Shown here: positions 50,272 to 57,970 of the stretch, one piece after another
How positions within the stretch are numbered: the stretch's first letter is position 1
How the letters are laid out: each line of letters starts with the position of its first letter
Assembly: GCF_014650455.1 (NCBI RefSeq)
Contig: NZ_BMUZ01000011.1
Span: forward strand, 62,001-126,000
DNA length: 64,000 nucleotides
Reading direction: 5' to 3'
Source of the DNA: Streptomyces xanthochromogenes
GTDB lineage: Bacteria > Actinomycetota > Actinomycetes > Streptomycetales > Streptomycetaceae
Notes under the pieces: model-generated
The model's input: only the letters and a program-made list of their open reading frames with translations
Database searches by the model: none
What the model was told of the DNA's origin: nothing
Position numbers and translations under genes: made by a program

Positions 50272-51334
50272 GACGAACCTTGCTCCTGTGGCCGATGTGG
50301 ACGGTCTTCACACCGAGCAGCCCCACCAGTGGGACATCGGCGGTTCGCTGGCCCGGAGCCACCACAAGTCCGGTCCGACGTATGTGGTCCAGCAGGAGTT
50401 CGGCGAGCGGCATCACCATGTGACGGCCCCAGCAGCGCTCCGAGACATGACCGAACGGCATGTAGCCGGGGGTGTTGTCGGGGTCGAGTCCGGCCCAGCG
50501 TTCGGGCCGGAACTCGTTCGGCGCGTCCCACAGGGCGGGGTCGCGATGGGTGAGGAGCGGCAGCATCAGCAGGTCGTCCCCGTCTCCGATGCGGTCGTCG
50601 ATGGCCGGGTATTCCGGTGACCGGTTCCGCAGCAGGTTCCACGACGGGGGCAGCAGCCGCATCGCCTCGAAGAGGATGTCGCGGTTGGACGCGCCGTCGT
50701 CGAAGGGCGATCCGAGCCACAGGGCGTTGGCAACGAGCGTGGAGACCGTGAAGCAGACCGGGGCGGCCGCACGGCGGTAGATGCCCATCGCATAGCGCCG
50801 GTCGTCGTAGGTCCGGGCCTCGGCGAACAGGTTGGCCAGATGGGTCAGTCGGGGCCCGGGGGCGGGCCGGCGGGGCAGGGCGGCCCCCGCCACGATGGTG
50901 GTCCAGGTGAGTCTGGGGTCGATCTCCAGGGTGCGGGACATGAGGATGCGCAACCGGTACGGGTCGTCGCGCAGGACGAGGTCGCTCAGGAATCGGTGCC
51001 CGGTGATCGGCCAGGGCCCGGACAGATCGGTCGATGCGGGCAGCGGGTCGGGCTGTTCGAGCGCGGCGCGGACGTCCTTGCCGATCGTGCGCATCACCGA
51101 CGAGGCCTCCGCCTTGGAGATCGACCGGCCGTGCAGGGGCTTGAAGGTGGGCCGCTCGGTCTCCGTCGCCCGTCGCGCGGCCAGGATGCGATCGGAGAGT
51201 TCCGCGCCCGCGATGCCGATGGTGTCGGGTTCGAGACGGACGAGGTCCTTGCCGAGGTGTTCGTCGAGCAGGGCCTGCAGGCGAGGGGCGAGAACCGTGG
51301 TGCGGCGACTGGTACGGGTCATGGCGGATGGCAT
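50264..51334 (-). CDS. atropopeptide-type cytochrome P450 (peptide crosslinking)
   Basis: A short (356-residue) divergent P450. The haem loop FGHVSERCWG holds Cys301, ExxR is EAMR (223-226), and FRPERW precedes the loop. The usual I-helix acid-alcohol pair is not evident: the region reads APVCFTVSTLVANALW. It lies about 100 nt downstream of a precursor peptide ending AWYFWY. In tryptorubin-type (atropopeptide) biosynthesis a single such P450 makes all C-C and C-N bonds between Trp/Tyr side chains. ATG 51334 has GGAG 8 nt upstream. Assignment rests on the adjacent precursor rather than on P450 motifs. Confidence 0.8.
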   Translation of the reverse strand: MPSAMTRTSRRTTVLAPRLQALLDEHLGKDLVRLEPDTIGIAGAELSDRILAARRATETERPTFKPLHGRSISKAEASSVMRTIGKDVRAALEQPDPLPASTDLSGPWPITGHRFLSDLVLRDDPYRLRILMSRTLEIDPRLTWTTIVAGAALPRRPAPGPRLTHLANLFAEARTYDDRRYAMGIYRRAAAPVCFTVSTLVANALWLGSPFDDGASNRDILFEAMRLLPPSWNLLRNRSPEYPAIDDRIGDGDDLLMLPLLTHRDPALWDAPNEFRPERWAGLDPDNTPGYMPFGHVSERCWGRHMVMPLAELLLDHIRRTGLVVAPGQRTADVPLVGLLGVKTVHIGHRSKVRHV

Positions 51335-51363
51335 ACGGAGAACTCCGGAAATGAAAATGCGGA

Positions 51364-51418
51364 GGGCCCGCACACGCGACTGACCGAAATTCAGTCGGCC
51401 TGCCTCGTGTGCGGGCCC
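51364..51418 (-). terminator. large hairpin between precursor and P450 (attenuator/partial terminator)
   Basis: GGGCCCGCACACG (51364-51376) pairs perfectly with CGTGTGCGGGCCC (51406-51418), and CGACTGA/TCAGTCG adds a 7-bp inner stem. It sits 16 nt after the precursor stop and before the P450. Such a structure would give many precursor transcripts and few P450 transcripts. Confidence 0.75.
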
Positions 51419-51434
51419 AGGATTGGCCTTCGGC

Positions 51435-51515
51435 TTAGTACCAGAAGTACCAGGCGGCCTGCTTCAGGCTCGGCTCGCTCTTCTTGGCACGCAGGGCGGC
51501 AATAATCTTCGACAT
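51435..51515 (-). CDS. atropopeptide (tryptorubin-type) precursor peptide, 26 aa
   Basis: ATG 51515 to TAA 51437-51435 encodes 26 residues. The leader begins MSKIIAALRAKKSEP, and the C-terminal hexapeptide is AWYFWY (residues 21-26). Tryptorubin A, the founding atropopeptide, derives from a core AWYIWY; the two differ only by Ile to Phe at core position 4. GGAAGGG lies 7 nt upstream. The gene is too short for ordinary ORF calling. It is followed by a strong hairpin, then a P450 and a second P450 on the same strand. Expected product: a P450-crosslinked, non-canonical atropisomeric hexapeptide. The leader-core boundary is inferred from the tryptorubin precedent. Confidence 0.9.
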   Translation of the reverse strand: MSKIIAALRAKKSEPSLKQAAWYFWY

Positions 51516-51859
51516 GATTAATCCCTTCCTCTCGGTGATATCCGGATGTGAACCACCGGACGGATGCCCTTCCATTCACACACCTGGGGCGTGTTCATTT
51601 CCAATCACCGGCCGCTGAGGGGAAGTGAAGCGGGCCACGACGAGCGTTGTCAATGGTTCCGCTTTTCTTCTTTCCTGTGAGTCCTGGCGTTCAAGTACAA
51701 CCGCTCGAAACATGCATTGTGGCGGTACGAAAAGAAGTGCCCGAACGGTCATGGGCGATTGCCCGGAAATACCTTTCGACGCTCATACCCGCCTGCTATC
51801 AAGGGAAATGAGTACGCTGTGGTTCCCGCCGTCGGCTGTCGCGCGAGTGAGGAAGTCCC
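51516..51859. other. intergenic, AT-richer promoter region of atropopeptide locus
   Basis: 344 nt with visibly lower GC than the flanks. It holds the precursor ribosome binding site (51523-51530) and an imperfect inverted repeat ATTCACAC (51574-51581)/GTGTTCAT (51591-51598). ORFs through it lack codon bias. It presumably carries divergent promoters for the precursor (minus) and the small membrane protein (plus). Confidence 0.5.
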
Positions 51860-52111
51860 GTGAGTTGCCCGGTCTGCTCGTCCCGCCGCTACCCCTGCCG
51901 GGGAGGTCTGACTCCGGGCAGCGCCCCGTCGCCCGGCTGTCCGCTGAGCGGTGAGGAGCGGGCGCTGCGCGTCCAGCGGCGCGAACGGTTCCGCGAACTC
52001 AGGTCCCGGCCCGAGTGGAACCAGGGCCGGGCGCGTGGGCGGCGCAGCCGGGTCGGCCTGCTCGCCTGGGCGGTGCTCGCACTGTTGCTCCTCGCCCTCT
52101 TCCTGCTCTGA
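51860..52111 (+). CDS. small Cys-rich tail-anchored membrane protein
   Basis: An 83-residue ORF, GTG start. The N-terminus CPVCSSRRYPC with later CPLSGEE looks like a small zinc site. A basic stretch and one C-terminal helix (LLAWAVLALLLLALFLL) end the protein, a tail-anchored topology. No family recognised. Divergent from the atropopeptide operon; no evidence it belongs to it. Confidence 0.5.
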   Translation: MSCPVCSSRRYPCRGGLTPGSAPSPGCPLSGEERALRVQRRERFRELRSRPEWNQGRARGRRSRVGLLAWAVLALLLLALFLL

Positions 52112-52281
52112 CGCCCGCGCCTCGACGGTGCCCTTGTGGCCACGCTCCGGCGGCGGCTCCACCCGACTCCGGGCGCGGGGCCGCCGGCCGAACCCCTTAT
52201 TGTCGGGCGGGCCACGGGCGCCCGTGGCCCGCCGGGCGGGCACCTTCGCCCGGCCCGCCCGACCCAGGAGTGTGCGACGAC

Positions 52282-52671
52282 ATGACCCGCAACCGAGCCG
52301 ACGCGACCGTGGCCCAACGATTCCTCACCGCGTTCGCCGCACACGACTGGGAGGCGCTGCAGGCGCTCTTCTCCGTCGACCTGACCTGGAGCATGCCCGG
52401 CGACGGCACCATCTCGGGGACGGTGCACGGCGCGGACGCAGCCGTCGACCGGGCGCGGAAGATCGCCGGCCGGGGCCTGGCCACCGAGTTGCGCCACATC
52501 CTGACCGGCGTGCACGGGGTCGCCCTCTCCCTGCACAACACCGCCGAGGACGCCGACGGCCGTGCGCTCGACGAGCACCTGGCGACCGTGCTGACCATTC
52601 GCGACGGCAAGGTCTGCGCCATCGACAGCTATGTGTCCGACGTGGACGGCATGAGCGCCTTCTTCAGCTAG
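52282..52671 (+). CDS. SnoaL-like/NTF2-fold protein
   Basis: A 129-residue NTF2-like protein: QRFLTAFAAHDWEALQALFSVDLTWSMPG is the typical polyketide-cyclase-like start, and VLTIRDGKVCAIDSYVSDVDGM the end. ATG 52282 follows CAGGAG. Such proteins may be isomerases, cyclases or ligand binders; nothing in the context identifies the substrate. Confidence 0.75.
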   Translation: MTRNRADATVAQRFLTAFAAHDWEALQALFSVDLTWSMPGDGTISGTVHGADAAVDRARKIAGRGLATELRHILTGVHGVALSLHNTAEDADGRALDEHLATVLTIRDGKVCAIDSYVSDVDGMSAFFS

Positions 52672-52720
52672 ACCATGGCCGGTGGGCACACGCCGGCTCG
52701 ACCGCACATCCGGGGGAACC

Positions 52721-53155
52721 GTGAACGTCAGCAGTGAACAACACCCGCACACCGCACGGCAGTTGCAGGCCGGTCAGGTGGTCGCGATCGGCTGGCTGCT
52801 GTGCGGCGCCGCGCTCGTCGAACGTATTCCGCGCTTCGTCTCAGGGCATCGGTACCTGCTGTGCCACCACTCGTCGGCCCTCGACCGACTGACGCTCACA
52901 GCCCTCGCAGTCGTACTGGCGGCGGGGGTGGTCGCCCTGGCCGGCGCGATCATGATGCAGGCGAAGAACCCCCACCGGGTGGCCTTCCCCGTGGTGTGCC
53001 TCGTCGTCGTGGCCGCTCTTCTCGTCGCGGCGGACGGGGTCGACGCCCATGGAGAGAAGCTGGCCACACAGTTGTCGGCCACACCGTTCACGGCGGGCGC
53101 GTGTGACTACATCCCGCAGGACTATGTCGCCACACCGGGCTGGTTCTTCTGGTAG
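52721..53155 (+). CDS. hypothetical membrane protein
   Basis: A 144-residue protein with three predicted helices (VVAIGWLLCGAALVERI, LTALAVVLAAGVVALAGAIM, VAFPVVCLVVVAALLVAADG) and a Cys/Trp-containing external tail (GACDYIPQ, PGWFFW). GTG 52721 lies behind GGGGGAA. Not recognised. Convergent with the esterase gene at 53250. Confidence 0.6.
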   Translation: MNVSSEQHPHTARQLQAGQVVAIGWLLCGAALVERIPRFVSGHRYLLCHHSSALDRLTLTALAVVLAAGVVALAGAIMMQAKNPHRVAFPVVCLVVVAALLVAADGVDAHGEKLATQLSATPFTAGACDYIPQDYVATPGWFFW

Positions 53156-53160
53156 GGCAC

Positions 53161-53223
53161 AGCCACATGGGCCGGTGCCCTATGGACGGGGGCCACGTGG
53201 GCGGGCGCCACATGGGCGGCGCC
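53161..53223. repeat. three imperfect GCCACRTGGGC repeats
   Basis: GCCACATGGGC (from 53162), GCCACGTGGGC (from 53192) and GCCACATGGGC (from 53207), each followed by a GC-rich tail. GGCGCC (53204-53209) can pair with GGCGCC (53218-53223). They lie between the convergent membrane protein and esterase genes and may act as a terminator. Confidence 0.6.
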
Positions 53224-53249
53224 GCAGTCGTCCGGCGTCCGGTCGCGAG

Positions 53250-54236
53250 TCACCCGGCCAGCGCGGCAAGGAGCATCGGCAGGGAACGGTGCAACTCCCT
53301 CTCCCAGTAGGGCCATGCGTGGGTTCCGGGCCCGTAGAAGTCGGTGAGCACCGGACTGCCGAGGGCGCCCAACCGGTCGGCGAGGGCCCGGTTCTGCCGC
53401 TCGAAGTAGGCCTCGTTCGGGTCCTTGGCCCCGGCCGGATCGTACGGGCCCGCCTCACCGTTCCCGCAGGACAGGAAGAGGGGGAGCCCGCGCAGTGCGC
53501 TCGCCCGTACCGTGGGGTCGTGCGCGGCCCACACCGTACGTTGGCGCACGGGATCACCCCAGACGGCGTACGGGTCCACGCCCTGCGTGCGGTCGAGGTT
53601 CAGGAACCAGTCGGGGCCGGGTCCGCCGGGCACCTGGAGCAGCGGGTGCACGGTGCCACTGAACGAGGCGACGGCCCGAAACAGGCCCGGGTGGCCGACC
53701 GCGTACGAGAGCGCGCCGAAACCGCCCATCGAGAGACCGGCGGCGACGCGTCGGCCGCCCGCGCCGTAGCCGCGCTCGACGATCTGCCGGACCTCGGTGG
53801 TGTGGAAGGTCTCCCAGCGAGGTGCACCGCCCCTGCCGTAGTTCCACCAGTCGCTGTACCAGCCCGCCGCGCCGGCCTCCGGCATCACCACCAACACCCG
53901 CCGCAGGGAGGGGAGTTGGGCCACATCGCTGTACGTCGTCCAGTCGGTGTACCCACCGCAGCAGCCGTGCAGCAACCACAGGGACGGCCAGTCGTGCCGC
54001 CCCGGCGACCAGCCGTCCGGAGTGAGCAGGCGTACCTGGGCGGTGGTGCCCAGGGCCGGGGAATCGATGGTGAGGTCGAGGCGGTTGGGGGCGATCCGTT
54101 GCTCCGCGACGACCCGCGCGCCGTCGTCGGCCCGGACGAACCGGTCCCGCGCGTGGCCCGTGCCCGCGCCGAAACCGGCGGCCAGCAGGGCGACCAGGAT
54201 CGCGACAACGCCTGTGCTGACCGGTACGCGACGCAT
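53250..54236 (-). CDS. secreted esterase (antigen 85/esterase D family)
   Basis: A 328-residue alpha/beta hydrolase with a signal peptide (RRVPVSTGVVAILVALLAAGFGAG, cleavage near residue 28). Key segments: SLWLLHGCCGGYTDWTTYS (oxyanion region), nucleophile motif GLSMGGFGALSYA, and a C-terminal GTHAWPYWEREL supplying His. It resembles mycolyltransferase-like esterases widespread in Streptomyces, which act on acyl esters outside the cell. ATG 54236 chosen; the frame stays open upstream only because of high GC. Confidence 0.85.
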   Translation of the reverse strand: MRRVPVSTGVVAILVALLAAGFGAGTGHARDRFVRADDGARVVAEQRIAPNRLDLTIDSPALGTTAQVRLLTPDGWSPGRHDWPSLWLLHGCCGGYTDWTTYSDVAQLPSLRRVLVVMPEAGAAGWYSDWWNYGRGGAPRWETFHTTEVRQIVERGYGAGGRRVAAGLSMGGFGALSYAVGHPGLFRAVASFSGTVHPLLQVPGGPGPDWFLNLDRTQGVDPYAVWGDPVRQRTVWAAHDPTVRASALRGLPLFLSCGNGEAGPYDPAGAKDPNEAYFERQNRALADRLGALGSPVLTDFYGPGTHAWPYWERELHRSLPMLLAALAG

Positions 54237-54353
54237 CCCGACCCCCTTGTGTGAGCCCCGGGCCCGGTGCGGAACACCGCGCCACTCGGCGACCAATGGC
54301 CCCGCCGGTCTACCAGCCGCGTCCCTTCGCGCGCGAGAGGCGCTCCCCGGCCA

Positions 54354-54380
54354 CCCCCATGTGGGTTCACCACATGGGGG
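54354..54380 (-). terminator. terminator after condensation-domain gene
   Basis: A perfect 11-bp stem, CCCCCATGTGG and CCACATGGGGG, with a 5-nt loop, about 57 nt beyond the stop of the minus-strand condensation-domain gene. Confidence 0.7.
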
Positions 54381-54436
54381 CCGCACCCATGGCGTGTCCT
54401 GCCGCTGGTGGCCGCACCGGCTCACCCGTACGGCTC

Positions 54437-55906
54437 TCAGAGCGACAGCTGGGACACCTCGCTGCTCAGCCTCGGTGCCGGAACCGGTCGTTCCGAGCGC
54501 GGCCTCGGCGGCACGGCCGGAGCGTCCCGGGCGATTGAGGTGATGAGCTCGCGCAGCTGCTCCGCGTAGCGGTGGATGTTCTTGTGCGCGATCGCCGTGT
54601 CCGGGTAGCGGATGGCCAGTTGCAGCCCGCCGTGCAGCCGGGTGAACCACGCGCACACCTGGTCGCCGTAGGAGACCCGGAGCAGCGCGGACGCCCGGAG
54701 CTCGTCCCACTGCCGGGCCCCGGGGATGTCCCGGGCGTCCACGAACGACACGATCGAGTAGAGGTCGGGGGACGTCGGGCGGAAGTCCGAGCCGAGGAGC
54801 CGCAGCACCCGTGCGATCGGCAGGTGGGCGAGCGCCTTGTTGGCCCGCAGCGCGCCGTGGACCATCTTCAGGGCGTCGTCGAACCCCCGCGCCTGTGCCA
54901 CCGGGATCTCGATGGGCGCCCCGCCGACGTACCACCCCACCGAATCCGCCCACCGGGACTTCGCTCGGGTGTGCAGCGGCACCACCGTGCGGTAGACCGG
55001 CTCGCCACCGATGTCGTGGACGATGAGGCTGGTCGCCGCCAGAATGCCGACCTGCCCGCCGCCGAACGGCCGGCAGTACGCCGAGAAGGCGGCGGCGTCC
55101 GCGTCGTCCACGAGCATCTTGTACAGGAGCTTCTGCTCGGGCAGTCCCCCGCCGGGTTCGAGCCCGAGGTCCACCGGGAAGGCCGGCAGCCTGCCGTCGC
55201 ACCGGGTGATGAACTCCCGCCAGCGCGCCACGATCGCGTGGGTGTCGTCGACCTGGTCCGCGCTGGCCCGCTCGATCTCGCAGAAGTCGACATAGCTGCC
55301 GACCGGTGCCGTCTCCTCGGTGCGCCCTTCGGCCCGCGCCGAGTACAGCTCATGGATCTCGGCGGGGATGCGCTGGATCGAGTACGCGTCGACGTTGCTG
55401 TGGTCGAAGGCCATGTAGACGCTGGTGGATTCGGGCCTGACGACCGCCGTGTACAGGAAGTTCGGCCAGCCCAGGGCGTCCGCCTCCACATCGAAACGAT
55501 CCTGGAGGTGGTGGCTCAGCTCCTCCGCGTCGGGGAAGTCACCCACGACCTCACGCCGGAGCGCCACCGCGTCGGGCGCGGCGGTGAAGCGGCGCATCTC
55601 GTCGTCGACCCAGCGGAAGCCGCTGCGCAGCGTCTCGTGCCGCAGGGTCCAGGTCCGCAGGGCCGCTTCCAGGACGTCCAGGTCGACCGGCCCCAGGATG
55701 TCGAAGGCGGCGCCCAGCCAGGTCGGCACGAACAGGCCGTCCTGGCGCACGGACCGAGCGGTCCTGATGTGTGATTCCTGCACATAGGCGGGGGGCCGGG
55801 AGTCGTCCGGCTGACTGGTCGCGGCCTCGACCATGGCGGGATCCAGACTCCACTCCACCAGCCGTCCGGGACGGACCTCGCAGCCGTGAAGGTCGGTGAT
55901 TCGCAC
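54437..55906 (-). CDS. stand-alone condensation-domain (PapA-like) acyltransferase
   Basis: A 489-residue protein with the chloramphenicol-acetyltransferase-like fold of NRPS condensation domains. The catalytic motif reads DHSNVDAYS, where the canonical HHxxxDG is reduced to HxxxD as in PapA-type acyltransferases. Other landmarks: LRTWTLRHETLRSGFRW near residue 75 and VGWYVGGAPIE in the second lobe. It would acylate a small molecule or carrier-bound peptide. No NRPS or carrier gene is adjacent. GTG 55906 is the best start; the stretch upstream is non-coding. Alternative: a non-catalytic relative. Confidence 0.75.
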   Translation of the reverse strand: MRITDLHGCEVRPGRLVEWSLDPAMVEAATSQPDDSRPPAYVQESHIRTARSVRQDGLFVPTWLGAAFDILGPVDLDVLEAALRTWTLRHETLRSGFRWVDDEMRRFTAAPDAVALRREVVGDFPDAEELSHHLQDRFDVEADALGWPNFLYTAVVRPESTSVYMAFDHSNVDAYSIQRIPAEIHELYSARAEGRTEETAPVGSYVDFCEIERASADQVDDTHAIVARWREFITRCDGRLPAFPVDLGLEPGGGLPEQKLLYKMLVDDADAAAFSAYCRPFGGGQVGILAATSLIVHDIGGEPVYRTVVPLHTRAKSRWADSVGWYVGGAPIEIPVAQARGFDDALKMVHGALRANKALAHLPIARVLRLLGSDFRPTSPDLYSIVSFVDARDIPGARQWDELRASALLRVSYGDQVCAWFTRLHGGLQLAIRYPDTAIAHKNIHRYAEQLRELITSIARDAPAVPPRPRSERPVPAPRLSSEVSQLSL

Positions 55907-56505
55907 GGGAGTTGTCCATTCACAAGCTGTCGGGGAACACGGGCGAGCGGCGGGCCGCGGGTGCTGGTACGGCTGCGCGGGAACGCCCGCCGCGGCCGGC
56001 CCTGCGGAGCACCTGGCGGCAGTCGGCCGGACAGGGCGAGCGGCCCGGCCGGGCGCGTACGGCCCGATGGCCCCGGACACGGCGCGCGGCGCGGCAGACG
56101 ACCGCTGCCCCGGTCCGGCCCTCACACCCCGAGTGCTCCCCTGCGGGGCAGGCCGAGCCGGCCGGATCGCACGGCTGCCCCGGCCCCGGTGCCACAACGC
56201 CCCTCAGCGGGGCACCCGTTGGAGAGGGCGTCGGGCGAGTCGCGGCCGCCGCGCACCGCAGCCCAAGAAATACGGTCATGTGGTGACCAACGCGGGACAG
56301 GCGCTCCCGGGCACGCAAAACCACCCCATCGAGTCGTTTGCGCCGACCGGCGCGTCCTCACGCCCCCGAAGGGATCACACTCCCACCCCGCGACCCATGA
56401 GGCTTTGCCCAGTCCCCAACTCCCCCTGTAAAGCACCGATTTGCAGCTCGCGCGACCCGGATGGGGCAGGCAGCGGGGCGCGGCGGGAAGCGGTCGGGCC
56501 GCGCG
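55907..56505. other. intergenic region, about 600 nt, nothing recognised
   Basis: Very GC-rich DNA between the condensation-domain gene (start at 55906) and the end of the minus-strand secreted-protein gene. All ORFs through it have arginine/proline-rich translations with no codon-position bias. I see no RNA gene or repeat; it presumably contains the condensation gene's promoter. Confidence 0.5.
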
Positions 56506-56901
56506 TCAGCCCGTCGCGGCGGGCGGCGTGTTCGGCACCGACAGCGGGGCGGGCTCGGCCGTGGACGGCTTGGTCGCCGGCTTCGCCTGCGCGAGCTCCT
56601 CCTTGACCATGGCGGAGATCTCCTTCAGAATCGCCGCCACCTCCGCCTTGGCCTCGGCGACGTCCGCCGCGGCGTCCTTCTTCTCATCGGCGATCATCTG
56701 GTTGACGTCCTTCATCGTCGCCGCCAGCTCGGCCTTGACGCCGGCGACGTCGTCGTCACCGGCCCGGCTGCCCATCGACTCGCCTCCCGTCCCGGGGACG
56801 GGTACGGCCGGCGCCTGTCCGGCGGCGTAGGCAGGTGCTGCGGTACCTGCGGCGAGGGCGCCGCACAGGGCGATCGCGGCGACGGTGGTACTACGGCGCA
56901 T
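56506..56901 (-). CDS. secreted Ala/Glu-rich helical protein
   Basis: A 131-residue preprotein. The signal peptide (RRSTTVAAIALCGALAAGTAAPAYA) is cleaved after about residue 27. The mature part is a long charged helix (VAGVKAELAATMKDVNQMIADEK, DVAEAKAEVAAILKEISAMV), probably coiled coil, with a Pro-rich tail. GAGGAG lies 8 nt before ATG 56901. No family recognised. Divergent from the NUDIX gene. Confidence 0.7.
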   Translation of the reverse strand: MRRSTTVAAIALCGALAAGTAAPAYAAGQAPAVPVPGTGGESMGSRAGDDDVAGVKAELAATMKDVNQMIADEKKDAAADVAEAKAEVAAILKEISAMVKEELAQAKPATKPSTAEPAPLSVPNTPPAATG

Positions 56902-57070
56902 GATCGCGCTCCTCATCAGGTCGACGGCATCCAGGTCACTCCACTCTCGATCCACTGTTCGCCACCTTCGGATGGAGGGCCACCCGGGCCTTCCGAACGA
57001 GTGAGCCCGGTCTGACGCTCCGTCGGGGGGTGCCGCACATGGCGCGGCGGCCGTCATGGAGGATCGGGCC

Positions 57071-57619
57071 ATGGGTGAACGTGTGGAACGGGTCGACGAG
57101 CAGGATCGTGTCCTCGGCGTCGTCGAGCGGGGCGAGGCCGTGCGCGAGGGCTGGCTGTACCGGATGGCCATGGTGCTGTGCCGTGATGAGCGGGGCCGCT
57201 GCCTGGTGCACCGGCGCCCGGAAGGCGTCTCACGCTTTCCGGGCGAGTACAGCTGGCTGGTGGCGGGGGCGGTGGGTGTGGGCGAGCCCTACGCGGACGC
57301 CGCACGCCGGGAGCTCCGCGAGGAGCTCGGGGTGGACGCTCCGGTGCGTCCGCTCTTCAAGTTCCTGTGCGACGGGGAGCTCGGACCGTACTGGTTCGCG
57401 GTGTACGAGACCGTCGTGGAGGAGGCGGACGTCGTGGCGGACGCGTCGGAGGTCGCCTGGCACGGCTGGCTGACCGACGACGAGTTGAGGGCGGCCATGG
57501 CGAGCTGGAAGTTCGTCTCGGACAGCCGGGACGCCTATACCCGCTATCTCGCCCTCGGCTCGTCGGGCCAGGACTCAGGAGCGGTTGACCCGGCCGGCCA
57601 CCGCGTGGCCGATGAGTAG
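57071..57619 (+). CDS. NUDIX hydrolase
   Basis: A 182-residue NUDIX protein with the complete box GAVGVGEPYADAARRELREELGV (G-x5-E-x7-REL-x-EE-x-G). It resembles the MutT/isopentenyl-diphosphate-isomerase-like group (YRMAMVLCRDERGRCLVHRRP). ATG 57071 has GGAGG 8 nt upstream. Substrate not assigned; house-cleaning of nucleoside diphosphate derivatives is typical. Its 3' end overlaps the convergent membrane-protein gene by 45 nt. Confidence 0.88.
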   Translation: MGERVERVDEQDRVLGVVERGEAVREGWLYRMAMVLCRDERGRCLVHRRPEGVSRFPGEYSWLVAGAVGVGEPYADAARRELREELGVDAPVRPLFKFLCDGELGPYWFAVYETVVEEADVVADASEVAWHGWLTDDELRAAMASWKFVSDSRDAYTRYLALGSSGQDSGAVDPAGHRVADE

Positions 57620-57862
57620 GTAAACCACGGCGGGCAGACCGTAGTTGACGATCGTGCGCCAGGTGTCGGACCTGATGGTGAACATGTCGCGCGACCAGCC
57701 CGAGAGCCAGTCCGCCGCGTGGCGCACCCACGACACGATGTCGTTGGCCGTGTTGGCGTTCACCAGGAAGAAGGCGATCCAGAGGATCAGGATCAGGGCC
57801 ATGACGTCGACGATGACGAGTATGCCGGTGGCGGCGGGGTTACCGCCGTAGCGCCTGGGCAT
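57575..57862 (-). CDS. small membrane protein, two helices
   Basis: A 95-residue protein: short polar start (MPRRYGGNPAATG), helix ILVIVDVMALILILWIAFFLV, an amphipathic segment, and helix IVNYGLPAVVYLLIGHAV. AAGGAG lies 6 nt before ATG 57862. Family unknown. Similar small proteins are common in Streptomyces. Confidence 0.65.
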   Translation of the reverse strand: MPRRYGGNPAATGILVIVDVMALILILWIAFFLVNANTANDIVSWVRHAADWLSGWSRDMFTIRSDTWRTIVNYGLPAVVYLLIGHAVAGRVNRS

Positions 57863-57970
57863 GTCCAACTCCTTGTCTGTACCGATGGGTTGAGGTGCCG
57901 AGCCGATCGACCGTGACGTGCCCCGGGGGCGCCACGGGGGCGCCCGCCGGGACACGGGGGATGTCGGTCC

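Noticed and set aside
51625..51954. A 109-codon ORF upstream of the small tail-anchored protein
   Set aside because: Lower GC, no third-position bias, no ribosome binding site; it crosses the probable promoter region.
53250..55202. A long N-terminal extension of the secreted esterase
   Set aside because: The signal peptide starts at 54236 and the extension runs antisense-frame through the condensation-domain gene and its terminator.
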